Assembly (NCBI GenBank): GCA_023406895.1
Contig: JAEXTV010000019.1
Location: 1 to 64,000 of the forward strand
Origin: Bacillota bacterium
GTDB lineage: Bacteria > Bacillota > Clostridia > Christensenellales > SZUA-584
DNA length: 64,000 bases
Direction of reading: 5' to 3'
Numbering within the stretch: the stretch's first letter is position 1; every line of letters begins with the position of its first letter. The notes under the pieces were generated by a model. That model worked only from the letters and a program-made list of their open reading frames with translations. It searched no databases and was not told the DNA's origin. Shown piece by piece: positions 7,880-16,079 of this stretch. The position numbers were made by a program, and so were the translations under genes.

Positions 7880-8725
7880 TTGATCTGCATCAAAGACCTG
7901 CATTTTCAATACAAAAACAGTGAGCGTTATGCGCTCAAGGACATTAACCTTCAAATAGGCGAGGGCGAGTTTGTCGGTATTATCGGCAGCAGCGGCAGCG
8001 GCAAAACCACACTGACACACGTGCTCAACGGCGTTGTTCCGCATTATTATGAAGGCGATTTTTACGGCTGCGCGACGGTCGGGGGGCTGGACACAGTGAC
8101 AGCCACCCCGGTGCAGCTTTCGCAGATGGTGGGCAGCGTTTTTCAGGATATTGACGGGCAGATGGTATCATCCGTCGTCGAGGATGAGCTGCTCTTCGGT
8201 CTTGAGAACTTTGGTGTGCCGCGCGCCGAGATTGAACAGAGAATTGAGGATGCGCTTGCCACGGTGGGCATTTCGGATCTGCGGTACCGCACCATCTTTT
8301 CGCTGTCCGGCGGACAGAAGCAAAAGGTGGCCATCGCGGCAATTGCGGCGCTTCGGCCAAAGCTGCTGGTGCTTGATGAGCCAACGGGCGAGCTGGATCC
8401 CAAAAGCAGCCGTATGATATTTGATATGCTCAAAAAACTCAACAGTGAATTTGGCATGACAATACTGATTGTGGAACAAAAGATTATGCTGCTCTGCGAA
8501 TATGTGAAGCGCCTGCTCGTGATGGACCAAGGCGCGGTACTTTTTGACGGGGACGTCCATCAGGTGCTGGAGAACTCAGACGAATTGCGCCGTGTGGGTG
8601 TGAATGTGCCACGCGTAACCTCGCTTGCGAACATTCTGCGCGGCAAAGGGTTGTACAGCGGCCCGCAGCCCGCAAATGTGGATGAAGCGGAGACGATGGT
8701 GCGGGAGGTGCTGCCGCATGCTTAA
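7880..8725 (+). CDS. ecfA1: ECF transporter ATPase, first subunit
   Basis: The 281-residue ABC ATPase energises uptake through the S component. Visible are Walker A GSSGSGKT (residues 36-43), the Q-loop region, an intact LSGGQ signature, Walker B LLVLDEP followed by TGELD, and a C-terminal extension. It starts at TTG 7880 behind GGAGG (7868-7872); no in-frame ATG fits better. The gene follows the S component by 15 bases and overlaps the second ATPase by 8 bases. Confidence 0.9.
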   Translation: MICIKDLHFQYKNSERYALKDINLQIGEGEFVGIIGSSGSGKTTLTHVLNGVVPHYYEGDFYGCATVGGLDTVTATPVQLSQMVGSVFQDIDGQMVSSVVEDELLFGLENFGVPRAEIEQRIEDALATVGISDLRYRTIFSLSGGQKQKVAIAAIAALRPKLLVLDEPTGELDPKSSRMIFDMLKKLNSEFGMTILIVEQKIMLLCEYVKRLLVMDQGAVLFDGDVHQVLENSDELRRVGVNVPRVTSLANILRGKGLYSGPQPANVDEAETMVREVLPHA

Positions 8726-9518
8726 ATTCGATCATGTGAGCTTCGCTTACGGCAAAGAGAATACCATCAATGATATTTCCTTCCATATCAATCAAGGTGA
8801 TTTTGTTGCGATCATCGGGGAAAACGGCGCAGGCAAGACGACGCTCGCCAAGCTCTGCAACGGTTTGCTGAAGCCGAACAAAGGCAGCGTGACGGTGAAC
8901 GGCCTTGATACGCGCACGGCGAGAACGAGCCGGATCGCGCGCTCGGTGGGTTTTTTGTTTCAGAACCCCGACCGCCAAATCTGCCAGAAGACCATACGTG
9001 AGGAAATACGTTTTGGCCTACAGTTCACGGTGGAGGATGAGGCAGAGCGCGAAGAGCGCTGCGAGGCTGTCTTAAAGGAGTTCGGTTTTGACGGCAGTCA
9101 TGATCCCTTTTCAAAAAGCCGCGGTGAGCGCCAGCGCGTTGCGCTCGCTTCGCTGCTGGCGTGTGAGCCTGAGGTGCTGATACTCGATGAGCCCACCACG
9201 GGGCTTGACTGGCGTGAGTGCATGCAGATCATGGAGCTCGTGCAAAAGCGCAGCGCCGCGGGCACCACTGTGCTGATGGTGTGCCACGACATGGAGCTCG
9301 TACAAGATTTCGCGAAGCGCATACTCGTGGTGACGCAAGGCCGCCTGATTGGGGACGGCCCCATGGCGCAGATCATGACGAACCAACCGATGCTTGAGCA
9401 GGCTTCTGTGTCGAGCGCGCAGATTCCCGCGCTTGCGATGCGCTTTCGCGGTGAATTCGATCGTGTCTTTACACCCGAGCAGATGGCCCAAGCGATTGAA
9501 AGAAGGTGCGCACGATGA
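8718..9518 (+). CDS. ecfA2: ECF transporter ATPase, second subunit, with atypical signature
   Basis: The 266-residue ABC ATPase has Walker A GENGAGKT (about residues 34-41) and Walker B VLILDEPTTGLD, so nucleotide binding looks intact. The LSGGQ signature reads KSRGERQ, lacking the usual Leu-Ser-Gly-Gly. In the heterodimer this would weaken one of the two ATP sites, a known asymmetry in ABC pairs. The start at ATG 8718 lies within the end of the first ATPase; longer in-frame starts would overlap it heavily. Confidence 0.88.
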   Translation: MLKFDHVSFAYGKENTINDISFHINQGDFVAIIGENGAGKTTLAKLCNGLLKPNKGSVTVNGLDTRTARTSRIARSVGFLFQNPDRQICQKTIREEIRFGLQFTVEDEAEREERCEAVLKEFGFDGSHDPFSKSRGERQRVALASLLACEPEVLILDEPTTGLDWRECMQIMELVQKRSAAGTTVLMVCHDMELVQDFAKRILVVTQGRLIGDGPMAQIMTNQPMLEQASVSSAQIPALAMRFRGEFDRVFTPEQMAQAIERRCAR

Positions 9519-10276
9519 ACGGTTTTTTGGATTACGTGCCGGGGTCGTCGCCGCTGCATCGCCTGAATCCGCTTAGCAAGCTTGTGCTTTCGCTCGTGCT
9601 TTGCATCTGCTGTTTTGTGAGTGACAACCACTTTTATATACTCGGTATTATTGGGCTCAACCTGCTGCTCTCGGCATCGGCGGGCATTATCAAACGCGCG
9701 GTGAGAATGCTCGTTGCGCTGCTCAAGTTTTCGCTTGTGCTGTTTATTGTTCAGGTGCTTTTTATACGGGACGGCGCGGTGCTGTTCACGTTGCCGCTTA
9801 ATATCCCCATTACAGACAAGGGTGTGCTGTTCTCGCTGCTGTTCGTGCTGCGGCTGCTCGCGGCGACGATGCCTCTTGCGATGATGCTCTCCGTCATGCA
9901 GATGTCGGAGCTGTCGGGCGTGCTGGTGGAAAAGCTGTATATCCCGTACAAATACGCGTTTGGGCTGACCACGGCCATTCGCTTTATACCGATATTTATG
10001 GCGGAGGCGTCCGATATCATGATGGCGCAGACGGCCCGCGGCGTGGAATTCGATACGAAGAATTTTTTCAAAAAGGTGAGGCTCATACTGCCGCTTTGCG
10101 TGCCGCTGCTGATCAGCTCGGTCAAGCGGATTGACCGCGGCGCGATTTCCGCGGAGCTTCGGGGCTTTAACTGCCGCAAACGCGGATTCAGCTATCACAA
10201 ATACAATATGAAGCTGATTGATCTCGCGGCGGGGCTGCTCGCAGCCGGCGCCGTGTTTCTGGCCGTTGTGATATAA
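9515..10276 (+). CDS. ecfT: ECF transporter T component
   Basis: The 253-residue membrane protein has an N-terminal YVPGSSPLHRLNPLSKL motif and several membrane helices. Its coupling helices carry the two A-x-x-R-G type motifs (QTARGVEF and ISAELRGF) that dock onto the ATPases. ATG 9515 overlaps the ATPase stop as ATGA. It is the last gene of the four-gene transporter, and iorA starts 36 bases later. Confidence 0.92.
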   Translation: MNGFLDYVPGSSPLHRLNPLSKLVLSLVLCICCFVSDNHFYILGIIGLNLLLSASAGIIKRAVRMLVALLKFSLVLFIVQVLFIRDGAVLFTLPLNIPITDKGVLFSLLFVLRLLAATMPLAMMLSVMQMSELSGVLVEKLYIPYKYAFGLTTAIRFIPIFMAEASDIMMAQTARGVEFDTKNFFKKVRLILPLCVPLLISSVKRIDRGAISAELRGFNCRKRGFSYHKYNMKLIDLAAGLLAAGAVFLAVVI

Positions 10277-10312
10277 TACGGCGTAAAGATTTTATCATAT
10301 GGAGATGATTGA

Positions 10313-12115
10313 ATGAGCAATCAAAGGCTGTTGATGGGCAACGAGGCCATGGCACTCGGTGCCATCCGTGCGGGCGTGCGTCTTGTGGCGGGATATCCCG
10401 GCACGCCGTCCACCGAGATACTCGAGACGGCGGCGCGCGAAAACGACGGTTCTTTTTATGTGGAATGGTCGGTCAACGAAAAGGCCGCGATGGAGGTGGC
10501 CGCGGGTGCGGCTTACACCGGTGCGCGCGTGCTCGTCACCATGAAACAGGTGGGGCTCAATGTTGCGTCCGATCCGCTGATGAGCCTGGCTTATGTGGGT
10601 GTGAAGGGCGGCATGGTGGTGGTGGCTGCGGACGACCCGGGCCCGATTTCCTCTCAGACCGAGCAGGATACGCGCCATTTTGCCGCGTTCGCAAAGCTGC
10701 CCGTGTTCGATCCGTCCAGCCCCGAGGAAGCTTACCTCATGATGGCCGACGCGTTCGCCGTTTCCGAAAAATACGGTACGCCGGTGCTGATGCGGCCCAC
10801 CACACGCGTATGCCACGGCTGCGCGAGCGTGGCGCTGCTGCCCAAACTCGATATTCCAAAGCCCGAGGGCTTTATCAAAGACCAGAGGTGGGTTATTTTC
10901 CCGCGTCTGTCGTACCAGAACCACATTAAAATCGAAGCGCGTCAGCCGGTGCTTGCGGAAGAACTGTCCGCATTGCCGTACAGCTGCGTGACAGGGAACC
11001 AAAACAGCCGTCTCGGCGTGGTGACAGGCGGCATCAGCTATGAATACGTGATGGAAACGCCCGCGGCGGATGACGTGAAGGTGCTCAAAATCGGCACGCC
11101 GCATCCGTTCCCCGAAAAGCTCGCGCTCGAATTCTTAAGCGGGCTTGAGAGCGTGCTCGTGATTGAGGAGCTCGATCCGGTCATCGAGCGTTCACTGCTG
11201 GAGCTAATCGGCAAGCATCACCTGAGCGTGACCGTGAAGGGCAAACTGACGGGCGACACGAAAAACGCCGGAGAAAACAGCGTGGAAAGCGTCCGCGCGG
11301 ATATAAAGAGATTCCTTGGCCGTGCCACAGAGGCACAGGAACGGTTTGCCGACCGCCCCGCGCTGCCGGTGCGCCCGCCCGTGCTGTGCGCGGGCTGCCC
11401 GCACAGAGCCTCGTTCTATGCGGTGAAGCGGGCCGCGCGCGGCAAAAAGGCCGTGTTCTGCGGCGATATCGGCTGCTATACGCTCGGCAACGCGCAGCCG
11501 CTCGATATGGTGGATACCTGCCTTTGCATGGGCGCGGATGTGACGATTGCGCAGGGCATCGGCCGCATGGAGCCGGATACGCTGAGCTTTGCATTTATCG
11601 GGGATTCCACATTTTTTGCGTCGGGTCTTACGGGCATCGTGAACGCCGTTTACAACAAGAGCGACATGATACTAATTGTGCTCGATAATTCGACCACGGC
11701 CATGACGGGCCAGCAGCCTCATCCGGGCACGGGCGAAACGATGATGGACGAGGTTTCCGAAAACATCAGCATCGAACAGGTGCTGCGCGGTATCGGGCTT
11801 GATTTTGTAGAACAGGCCGACCCCTTAAACCATAAATCTGCCGTGGATTCGGTGAAACGCGCGATCGACGGGAAGGGCGTGCGCGCGGTGATATTCAAAT
11901 CGCCGTGCATTGCGAAAAAAGAAAGGTCACCGCTGCGCCGAGTGAATGTACAGACCTGCAACGGCTGCAAAACGTGCATCAAGCAGCTTGGCTGCCCCGC
12001 GATCTCAGAGGAAAACGGCACTGTTTCAATAGAACCGTCACTGTGCTACGGTTGCAATCTGTGTGCACAGATTTGCCCCAAGGTGGCGATTGCGGAGGTG
12101 AACGGCGATGAATAA
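10313..12115 (+). CDS. iorA: Indolepyruvate:ferredoxin oxidoreductase, alpha subunit
   Basis: IorA with IorB converts arylpyruvates (from Trp, Phe or Tyr transamination) to aryl-acetyl-CoA, CO2 and reduced ferredoxin. The 600-residue protein has the N-terminal pyrimidine-binding domain (GYPGTPSTEI, about residues 28-37), a thiamine-diphosphate domain around GDIGCYTLG, and a C-terminal ferredoxin domain. That last domain contains CNGCKTC and CYGCNLC-x3-CP for two [4Fe-4S] clusters. Its length is typical. It lies 36 bases after the ECF transporter, so the T-box probably also controls it, although a separate promoter cannot be excluded. Confidence 0.95.
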   Translation: MSNQRLLMGNEAMALGAIRAGVRLVAGYPGTPSTEILETAARENDGSFYVEWSVNEKAAMEVAAGAAYTGARVLVTMKQVGLNVASDPLMSLAYVGVKGGMVVVAADDPGPISSQTEQDTRHFAAFAKLPVFDPSSPEEAYLMMADAFAVSEKYGTPVLMRPTTRVCHGCASVALLPKLDIPKPEGFIKDQRWVIFPRLSYQNHIKIEARQPVLAEELSALPYSCVTGNQNSRLGVVTGGISYEYVMETPAADDVKVLKIGTPHPFPEKLALEFLSGLESVLVIEELDPVIERSLLELIGKHHLSVTVKGKLTGDTKNAGENSVESVRADIKRFLGRATEAQERFADRPALPVRPPVLCAGCPHRASFYAVKRAARGKKAVFCGDIGCYTLGNAQPLDMVDTCLCMGADVTIAQGIGRMEPDTLSFAFIGDSTFFASGLTGIVNAVYNKSDMILIVLDNSTTAMTGQQPHPGTGETMMDEVSENISIEQVLRGIGLDFVEQADPLNHKSAVDSVKRAIDGKGVRAVIFKSPCIAKKERSPLRRVNVQTCNGCKTCIKQLGCPAISEENGTVSIEPSLCYGCNLCAQICPKVAIAEVNGDE

Positions 12116-12698
12116 GAACTGTTTAATATGCGGCGTGGGCGGACAGGGCGTCGTGCTTGCGTCGCGGCTGATTGCGGCTGCCGCGATGGAACAAGGCCTT
12201 TTCGTGCGGACGGCCGAGACGATCGGCATGGCGCAAAGGGGCGGCAGCGTGGTGAGCCATGTGCGCTGGGGCGTGGATATCCATTCGCCGCTGATTCCGT
12301 TCGGCAGGGCCGACCTGATACTCGCGCTCGAGCCCGCCGAAGCGGTGCGCGCATTGCATTATCTCAAAGACGGCGGCGCGGTGGTGACGAGCACCAAGGC
12401 GATCAAGCCCGTTACAGCGTCTCTGTCCGGCGGATACGACGGCGGCAGCATGCTCGATTATTTAAAGTCACATATCAATAAGCTTTATATTGTGGACACG
12501 GATGCCATCTGCAAGGCGGCGGGGTCGCACAAAGCGGCGAATATCGCGCTGCTCGGTGCGGCGTCGGCAAGCGGCGCATTGAGCTTTTCGCTTGAGCAGA
12601 TTGAGACGGCCATCCGCGCGCAGACACGTGAGAAATTTTTCGGCACCAATCAAAAAGCCCTGCATCTCGGGGCGGCGGCTGTGAATGGGGGGAAATAA
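12108..12698 (+). CDS. iorB: Indolepyruvate:ferredoxin oxidoreductase, beta subunit
   Basis: The 196-residue gamma-type domain protein starts with CGVGGQGVVLASRLI, typical of the 2-oxoacid:acceptor oxidoreductase gamma/beta family. It contains AQRGGSVVSHVRWG, which contributes to the CoA/substrate site. Its ATG overlaps the end of iorA by 8 bases, giving coupled translation of the two subunits. Its length is normal. Confidence 0.93.
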   Translation: MNKNCLICGVGGQGVVLASRLIAAAAMEQGLFVRTAETIGMAQRGGSVVSHVRWGVDIHSPLIPFGRADLILALEPAEAVRALHYLKDGGAVVTSTKAIKPVTASLSGGYDGGSMLDYLKSHINKLYIVDTDAICKAAGSHKAANIALLGAASASGALSFSLEQIETAIRAQTREKFFGTNQKALHLGAAAVNGGK

Positions 12699-12701
12699 AA
12701 T

Positions 12702-13934
12702 ATGAAGATGTCGCAAACGCAGTTTGAGCTGATCAAAGCGAAGCTTCAAAAGCTTCAGTCGATCCCGTGCTTCTATCAGACAAAGCTCGAGGGGATTGAC
12801 GTGGCGGCGATTCAGTCTCAGGAGGATTTTGAAAAGCTGCCTTTCACATGGAAGGGCGATTTGCGGGATGCGTACCCACTTGGGCTGCAGTCCGTGCCCG
12901 AAGAGGAGGTTGTGCGCATACATTCGTCGTCCGGCACCACGGGCACGCCCGTGATTATTCCGTATACGCGGCAGGACGTGGAGGACTGGGCGATCATGTT
13001 TGAACGCTGCTACCGCATGGCGGGCCTGACGCCGCTTGACCGCGTGCAAATCACGCCCGGCTACGGCCTCTGGACGGCGGGCATCGGTTTTCAGAACGGC
13101 GCGGAGCGGCTCGGTGCGATGGTGATTCCGATGGGCCCGGGCAACACGGACAAACAGCTGCAGATGATGATGGATTTGCAATCCACCGTGCTCTGCGCGA
13201 CATCCTCATATGCGCTGCTGCTTGCCGAGGAAATCGCGAAACGCGGCATCGGTGATAAGATCCACTTAAAAAAAGGTGTGATCGGCTCGGAGCGATGGGG
13301 CGAGAAAATGCGCAAGCGCATTGCGAATGAGCTCGGCGTGAGCCTCTATGATATTTACGGGCTGACCGAGGTCTACGGCCCCGGCATCGGCATCAGCTGC
13401 GACCATGAATGCGGCATGCATTTCTGGGATGATTACATTTACTGCGAGATTGTGGACCCCAAAACCGGCGAGGTGCTGCCGGACGGAGAGATCGGCGAAC
13501 TCGTGATCACCACGCTTAAAAAAGAGGGTGCGCCGCTGATTCGTTACCGCACGCACGATTTAACGCGTATACTGCCGGGCGAATGCGCCTGCGGCTCACC
13601 GTTCCCGCGCATTGATACGCTGATCGGGCGCACGGACGACATGGTGAAGGTGAAGGGCGTGAACATATTCCCGAGCCAGATTGAGGAGGCGCTGCAGAGC
13701 ATCGCGTGCTGCTCGTGCGAGTATCAGTTTATGATAGACCACATGAATGGACGCGACGAATGCCGGCTGTTTGTGGAGCTTAATCAAGGGTTCACGAAAA
13801 AGGAAGCGGTGACGGAAATTCAGCAGGTGTTCAAGAGCAAAATCGGTATCACGGTGATAGCGGTGCCTGTGGAGATCGGCGAGCTGCCGCGCAGCGAGAA
13901 GAAGACGAAGCGTATATTTGACAACCGGTATTAA
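12702..13934 (+). CDS. paaK: Phenylacetate-CoA ligase family enzyme
   Basis: The 410-residue AMP-forming adenylate enzyme has the phosphate loop SSGTTGTPV (about residues 71-79), IYGLTEVYGPG in the middle, YRTHDL and a C-terminal domain with KVKGVNIFPSQIEE. PaaK activates arylacetates with ATP and CoA. Located 3 bases after iorB, it could instead release indole- or phenylacetate from the CoA ester made by IorAB, or re-activate it; the direction is not decided by sequence. It is the last gene before a terminator. Confidence 0.9.
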   Translation: MKMSQTQFELIKAKLQKLQSIPCFYQTKLEGIDVAAIQSQEDFEKLPFTWKGDLRDAYPLGLQSVPEEEVVRIHSSSGTTGTPVIIPYTRQDVEDWAIMFERCYRMAGLTPLDRVQITPGYGLWTAGIGFQNGAERLGAMVIPMGPGNTDKQLQMMMDLQSTVLCATSSYALLLAEEIAKRGIGDKIHLKKGVIGSERWGEKMRKRIANELGVSLYDIYGLTEVYGPGIGISCDHECGMHFWDDYIYCEIVDPKTGEVLPDGEIGELVITTLKKEGAPLIRYRTHDLTRILPGECACGSPFPRIDTLIGRTDDMVKVKGVNIFPSQIEEALQSIACCSCEYQFMIDHMNGRDECRLFVELNQGFTKKEAVTEIQQVFKSKIGITVIAVPVEIGELPRSEKKTKRIFDNRY

Positions 13935-13954
13935 ACCAAGACGTGATGAATGAT

Positions 13955-13992
13955 AAGGATCTTCTGCAAAGGTTTTGCGGGAGATCCTTTTG
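13955..13992 (+). terminator. Intrinsic terminator after the ior-paaK operon
   Basis: The arms aaggatct (13955-13962) and agatcctt (13982-13989) end in a short T run. It lies 21 bases past the paaK-like stop. Confidence 0.75.
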
Positions 13993-14145
13993 TGTATAAA
14001 GTCCCAATTTATTTACAAATCCATCAGACTGATTATGGTAAAATATTTTTATTAGACAATGGAAACAATTCCTGTCTCCCAAACTGCCTGTGCCGTTAAA
14101 GTGTTTAAGGTATACATAATAGATGACAAGGGGATAAAGTAAGCA

Positions 14146-15738
14146 ATGAAAATGAGAATATTGACTGCCCTTTTTGCCGGTATCATAAGCGTGATGCTGC
14201 TTGTCTCATGCCAAACGGCTGTTGTTCCGGCCATGTCCGCCAAGGATACAGAACCGGTAAAAACAGCGGTGCAGGCCGAAAAGACACCTGCGCCAAGTGA
14301 CTCGCCTTCCGTGACAGACGATTCAAGTCTTGCTTATTTTGTGAATCAGGAATCGCCTCAAAAACCCGAATATGACAGCACGGGACGGCCACGGTATGAC
14401 ATTTCGGTGACATATAACGAGAAAGAACACAGCGCGAAAGCTGTTGAAACGGTGGAATACACGAACAACACCGCGGGCGATTTGAATGAGCTTTACATGC
14501 ATATCTATCCCAACCATTTCAGTAAGAAAGAATATGTTGAAATGAGTTCGGTTTTTGGCGGGGAACAAGGTGCTTATCCCAACAAACGGTTCAACCCTGG
14601 CTATATCAAGTTCTCGGGCATCAAAGCAGCCGACGTTCCAGTGGAGTTTCAGGTTCAGGGCGATGACTTGACGATACTAAAGATTCCGCTCGCACAGCCC
14701 TTACAGAAAGGCGAATCCATACGGCTCGATCTTGAATTCGAGATCCAACTTCCCGAACGGATCGGCCGCTTTGCATGGAGCGAAACCGCAGCGAGCTTTG
14801 CCAACTGGTATCCGATAATGGCGGTTTACGATGAGGACGGCTGGAACCTTGATCCGTATTATGAAATCGGCGATCCGTTCTATTCGGAAACGGCGGATTA
14901 TACCGTTACCATCGATATGCCGGAAGGGTTTGAGGCGGCATTCACCGGCGATATCATCAGCGATAAATGCGAAAACGGCAGGCGTGTGCTCGCACTGTCC
15001 GAAACTGGCGTACGAGATTTTGCATTTGTGCTCAGCCGCGATTTTGTAATTAAAACGCAAAGTGTGGATGGCGTTGAGATACGCGCGGCGGTTCCGGAGG
15101 ATAAGCAAAACACAGCCGATGACGTGCTGGCATATGCGGTGAAAGCGATCTCGTTATACAATAAGCTTTTTGGTATGTATACCAATGATACGTTCAGTGT
15201 TGTGTTTTCCGATCTTGGCAGCTACAGCGGTATGGAATATCCGGGGCTAGTAATTCTGGATGCCGGGATTCTCGATGAAGACCTGAACACCGGCGCTTTG
15301 GAGCAGATAGAGGTGCATGAAATTGCTCACCAGTGGTGGTACAGCGCCGTGGGAAATGACGAAATAGACGAAGGATGGCTGGACGAAAGCCTCACATGTT
15401 TCTCTACGGAGGTATATTTCAGCGCGGATGAGCGTGATATTACATTTCCCATGATGGAGCCTTTCAACAGCACCAAGCTTGGGCAGTCTTTACCTGAATT
15501 CGGCGACTGGGACCGCTACGCATATGTGTACACATTCGGTCCGTCGTTTTATAAAACAATGATGGCTTATATGGGAAAAGAATCGTTTTATACAATGCTG
15601 CAGAACTACTATTCCGAGTATATTTACGGCATTGCAACCGCGGAAGACCTGCGGAATCTCATTAAGACATATGGAAACGATACGGCGCTCAAGTGGTTTG
15701 ATCAGTGTGTTTACGGAGAACCCGACAAGTCAACATAA
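14146..15738 (+). CDS. M1-family metallopeptidase lipoprotein
   Basis: The 530-residue protein has a lipoprotein signal (LLVSC, C22) and a Ser/Pro/Thr-rich linker, so it is expected on the outer cell surface. The zinc site is complete: HEIAH (H391, E392, H395) with the third ligand E414 in GWLDES. The M1 substrate-binding motif appears as GMEYP rather than GAMEN. It probably acts as an aminopeptidase on external peptides. It is a single gene with no ribosome site stronger than GGGGAT (about 14130). A terminator lies about 125 bases downstream. Confidence 0.88.
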   Translation: MKMRILTALFAGIISVMLLVSCQTAVVPAMSAKDTEPVKTAVQAEKTPAPSDSPSVTDDSSLAYFVNQESPQKPEYDSTGRPRYDISVTYNEKEHSAKAVETVEYTNNTAGDLNELYMHIYPNHFSKKEYVEMSSVFGGEQGAYPNKRFNPGYIKFSGIKAADVPVEFQVQGDDLTILKIPLAQPLQKGESIRLDLEFEIQLPERIGRFAWSETAASFANWYPIMAVYDEDGWNLDPYYEIGDPFYSETADYTVTIDMPEGFEAAFTGDIISDKCENGRRVLALSETGVRDFAFVLSRDFVIKTQSVDGVEIRAAVPEDKQNTADDVLAYAVKAISLYNKLFGMYTNDTFSVVFSDLGSYSGMEYPGLVILDAGILDEDLNTGALEQIEVHEIAHQWWYSAVGNDEIDEGWLDESLTCFSTEVYFSADERDITFPMMEPFNSTKLGQSLPEFGDWDRYAYVYTFGPSFYKTMMAYMGKESFYTMLQNYYSEYIYGIATAEDLRNLIKTYGNDTALKWFDQCVYGEPDKST

Positions 15739-16079
15739 CCATTGCCAAGCCAGCACTCGCAATGATTAGAGCGCTCAGTCTGCCGCTAAAGTCTCACCCC
15801 AATCCACCCGAAAGGGCAGCTGTCACATGGACGACGATAACGAGGTTTTTTGACACTGTGGGCACTCTTTATGAGCAGAGTGCTTTTTTGTGTACGATTG
15901 TTAAAAACCGACTTGAGAACGGACATGACCTCAGAATTCGGGTCAATCAGCAACTGTTTGTTTTTTCAATCATAGCTGCAACATACGCAACCACAGACAA
16001 GAATGTACATTCCTGTCCATTATGCTTTCGCTCCTTATGTTTTATAATCAAGGTGACATAAAAATAAGGAGTTCACACC
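15739..16079 (+). other. Intergenic region with a terminator and a decayed repeat
   Basis: Bases 15780-15840 resemble a decayed family A repeat (accccaatccacccgaaagg, then a ctgtca block). An intrinsic terminator follows at 15862-15889. A TATAAT-like box near 16033 may serve the next gene, but no convincing -35 is seen. Confidence 0.5.
15862..15889 (+). terminator. Intrinsic terminator
   Basis: The arms gcactct (15862-15868) and agagtgc (15877-15883) have an 8-base loop, followed by six T. Confidence 0.85.

Noticed and set aside
9098..10198. A 366-codon minus-strand frame across the ECF ATPase and T component genes
   Set aside because: It is very rich in Arg and His with no motif and lies opposite two well-supported genes, so it is a shadow of their codon bias.
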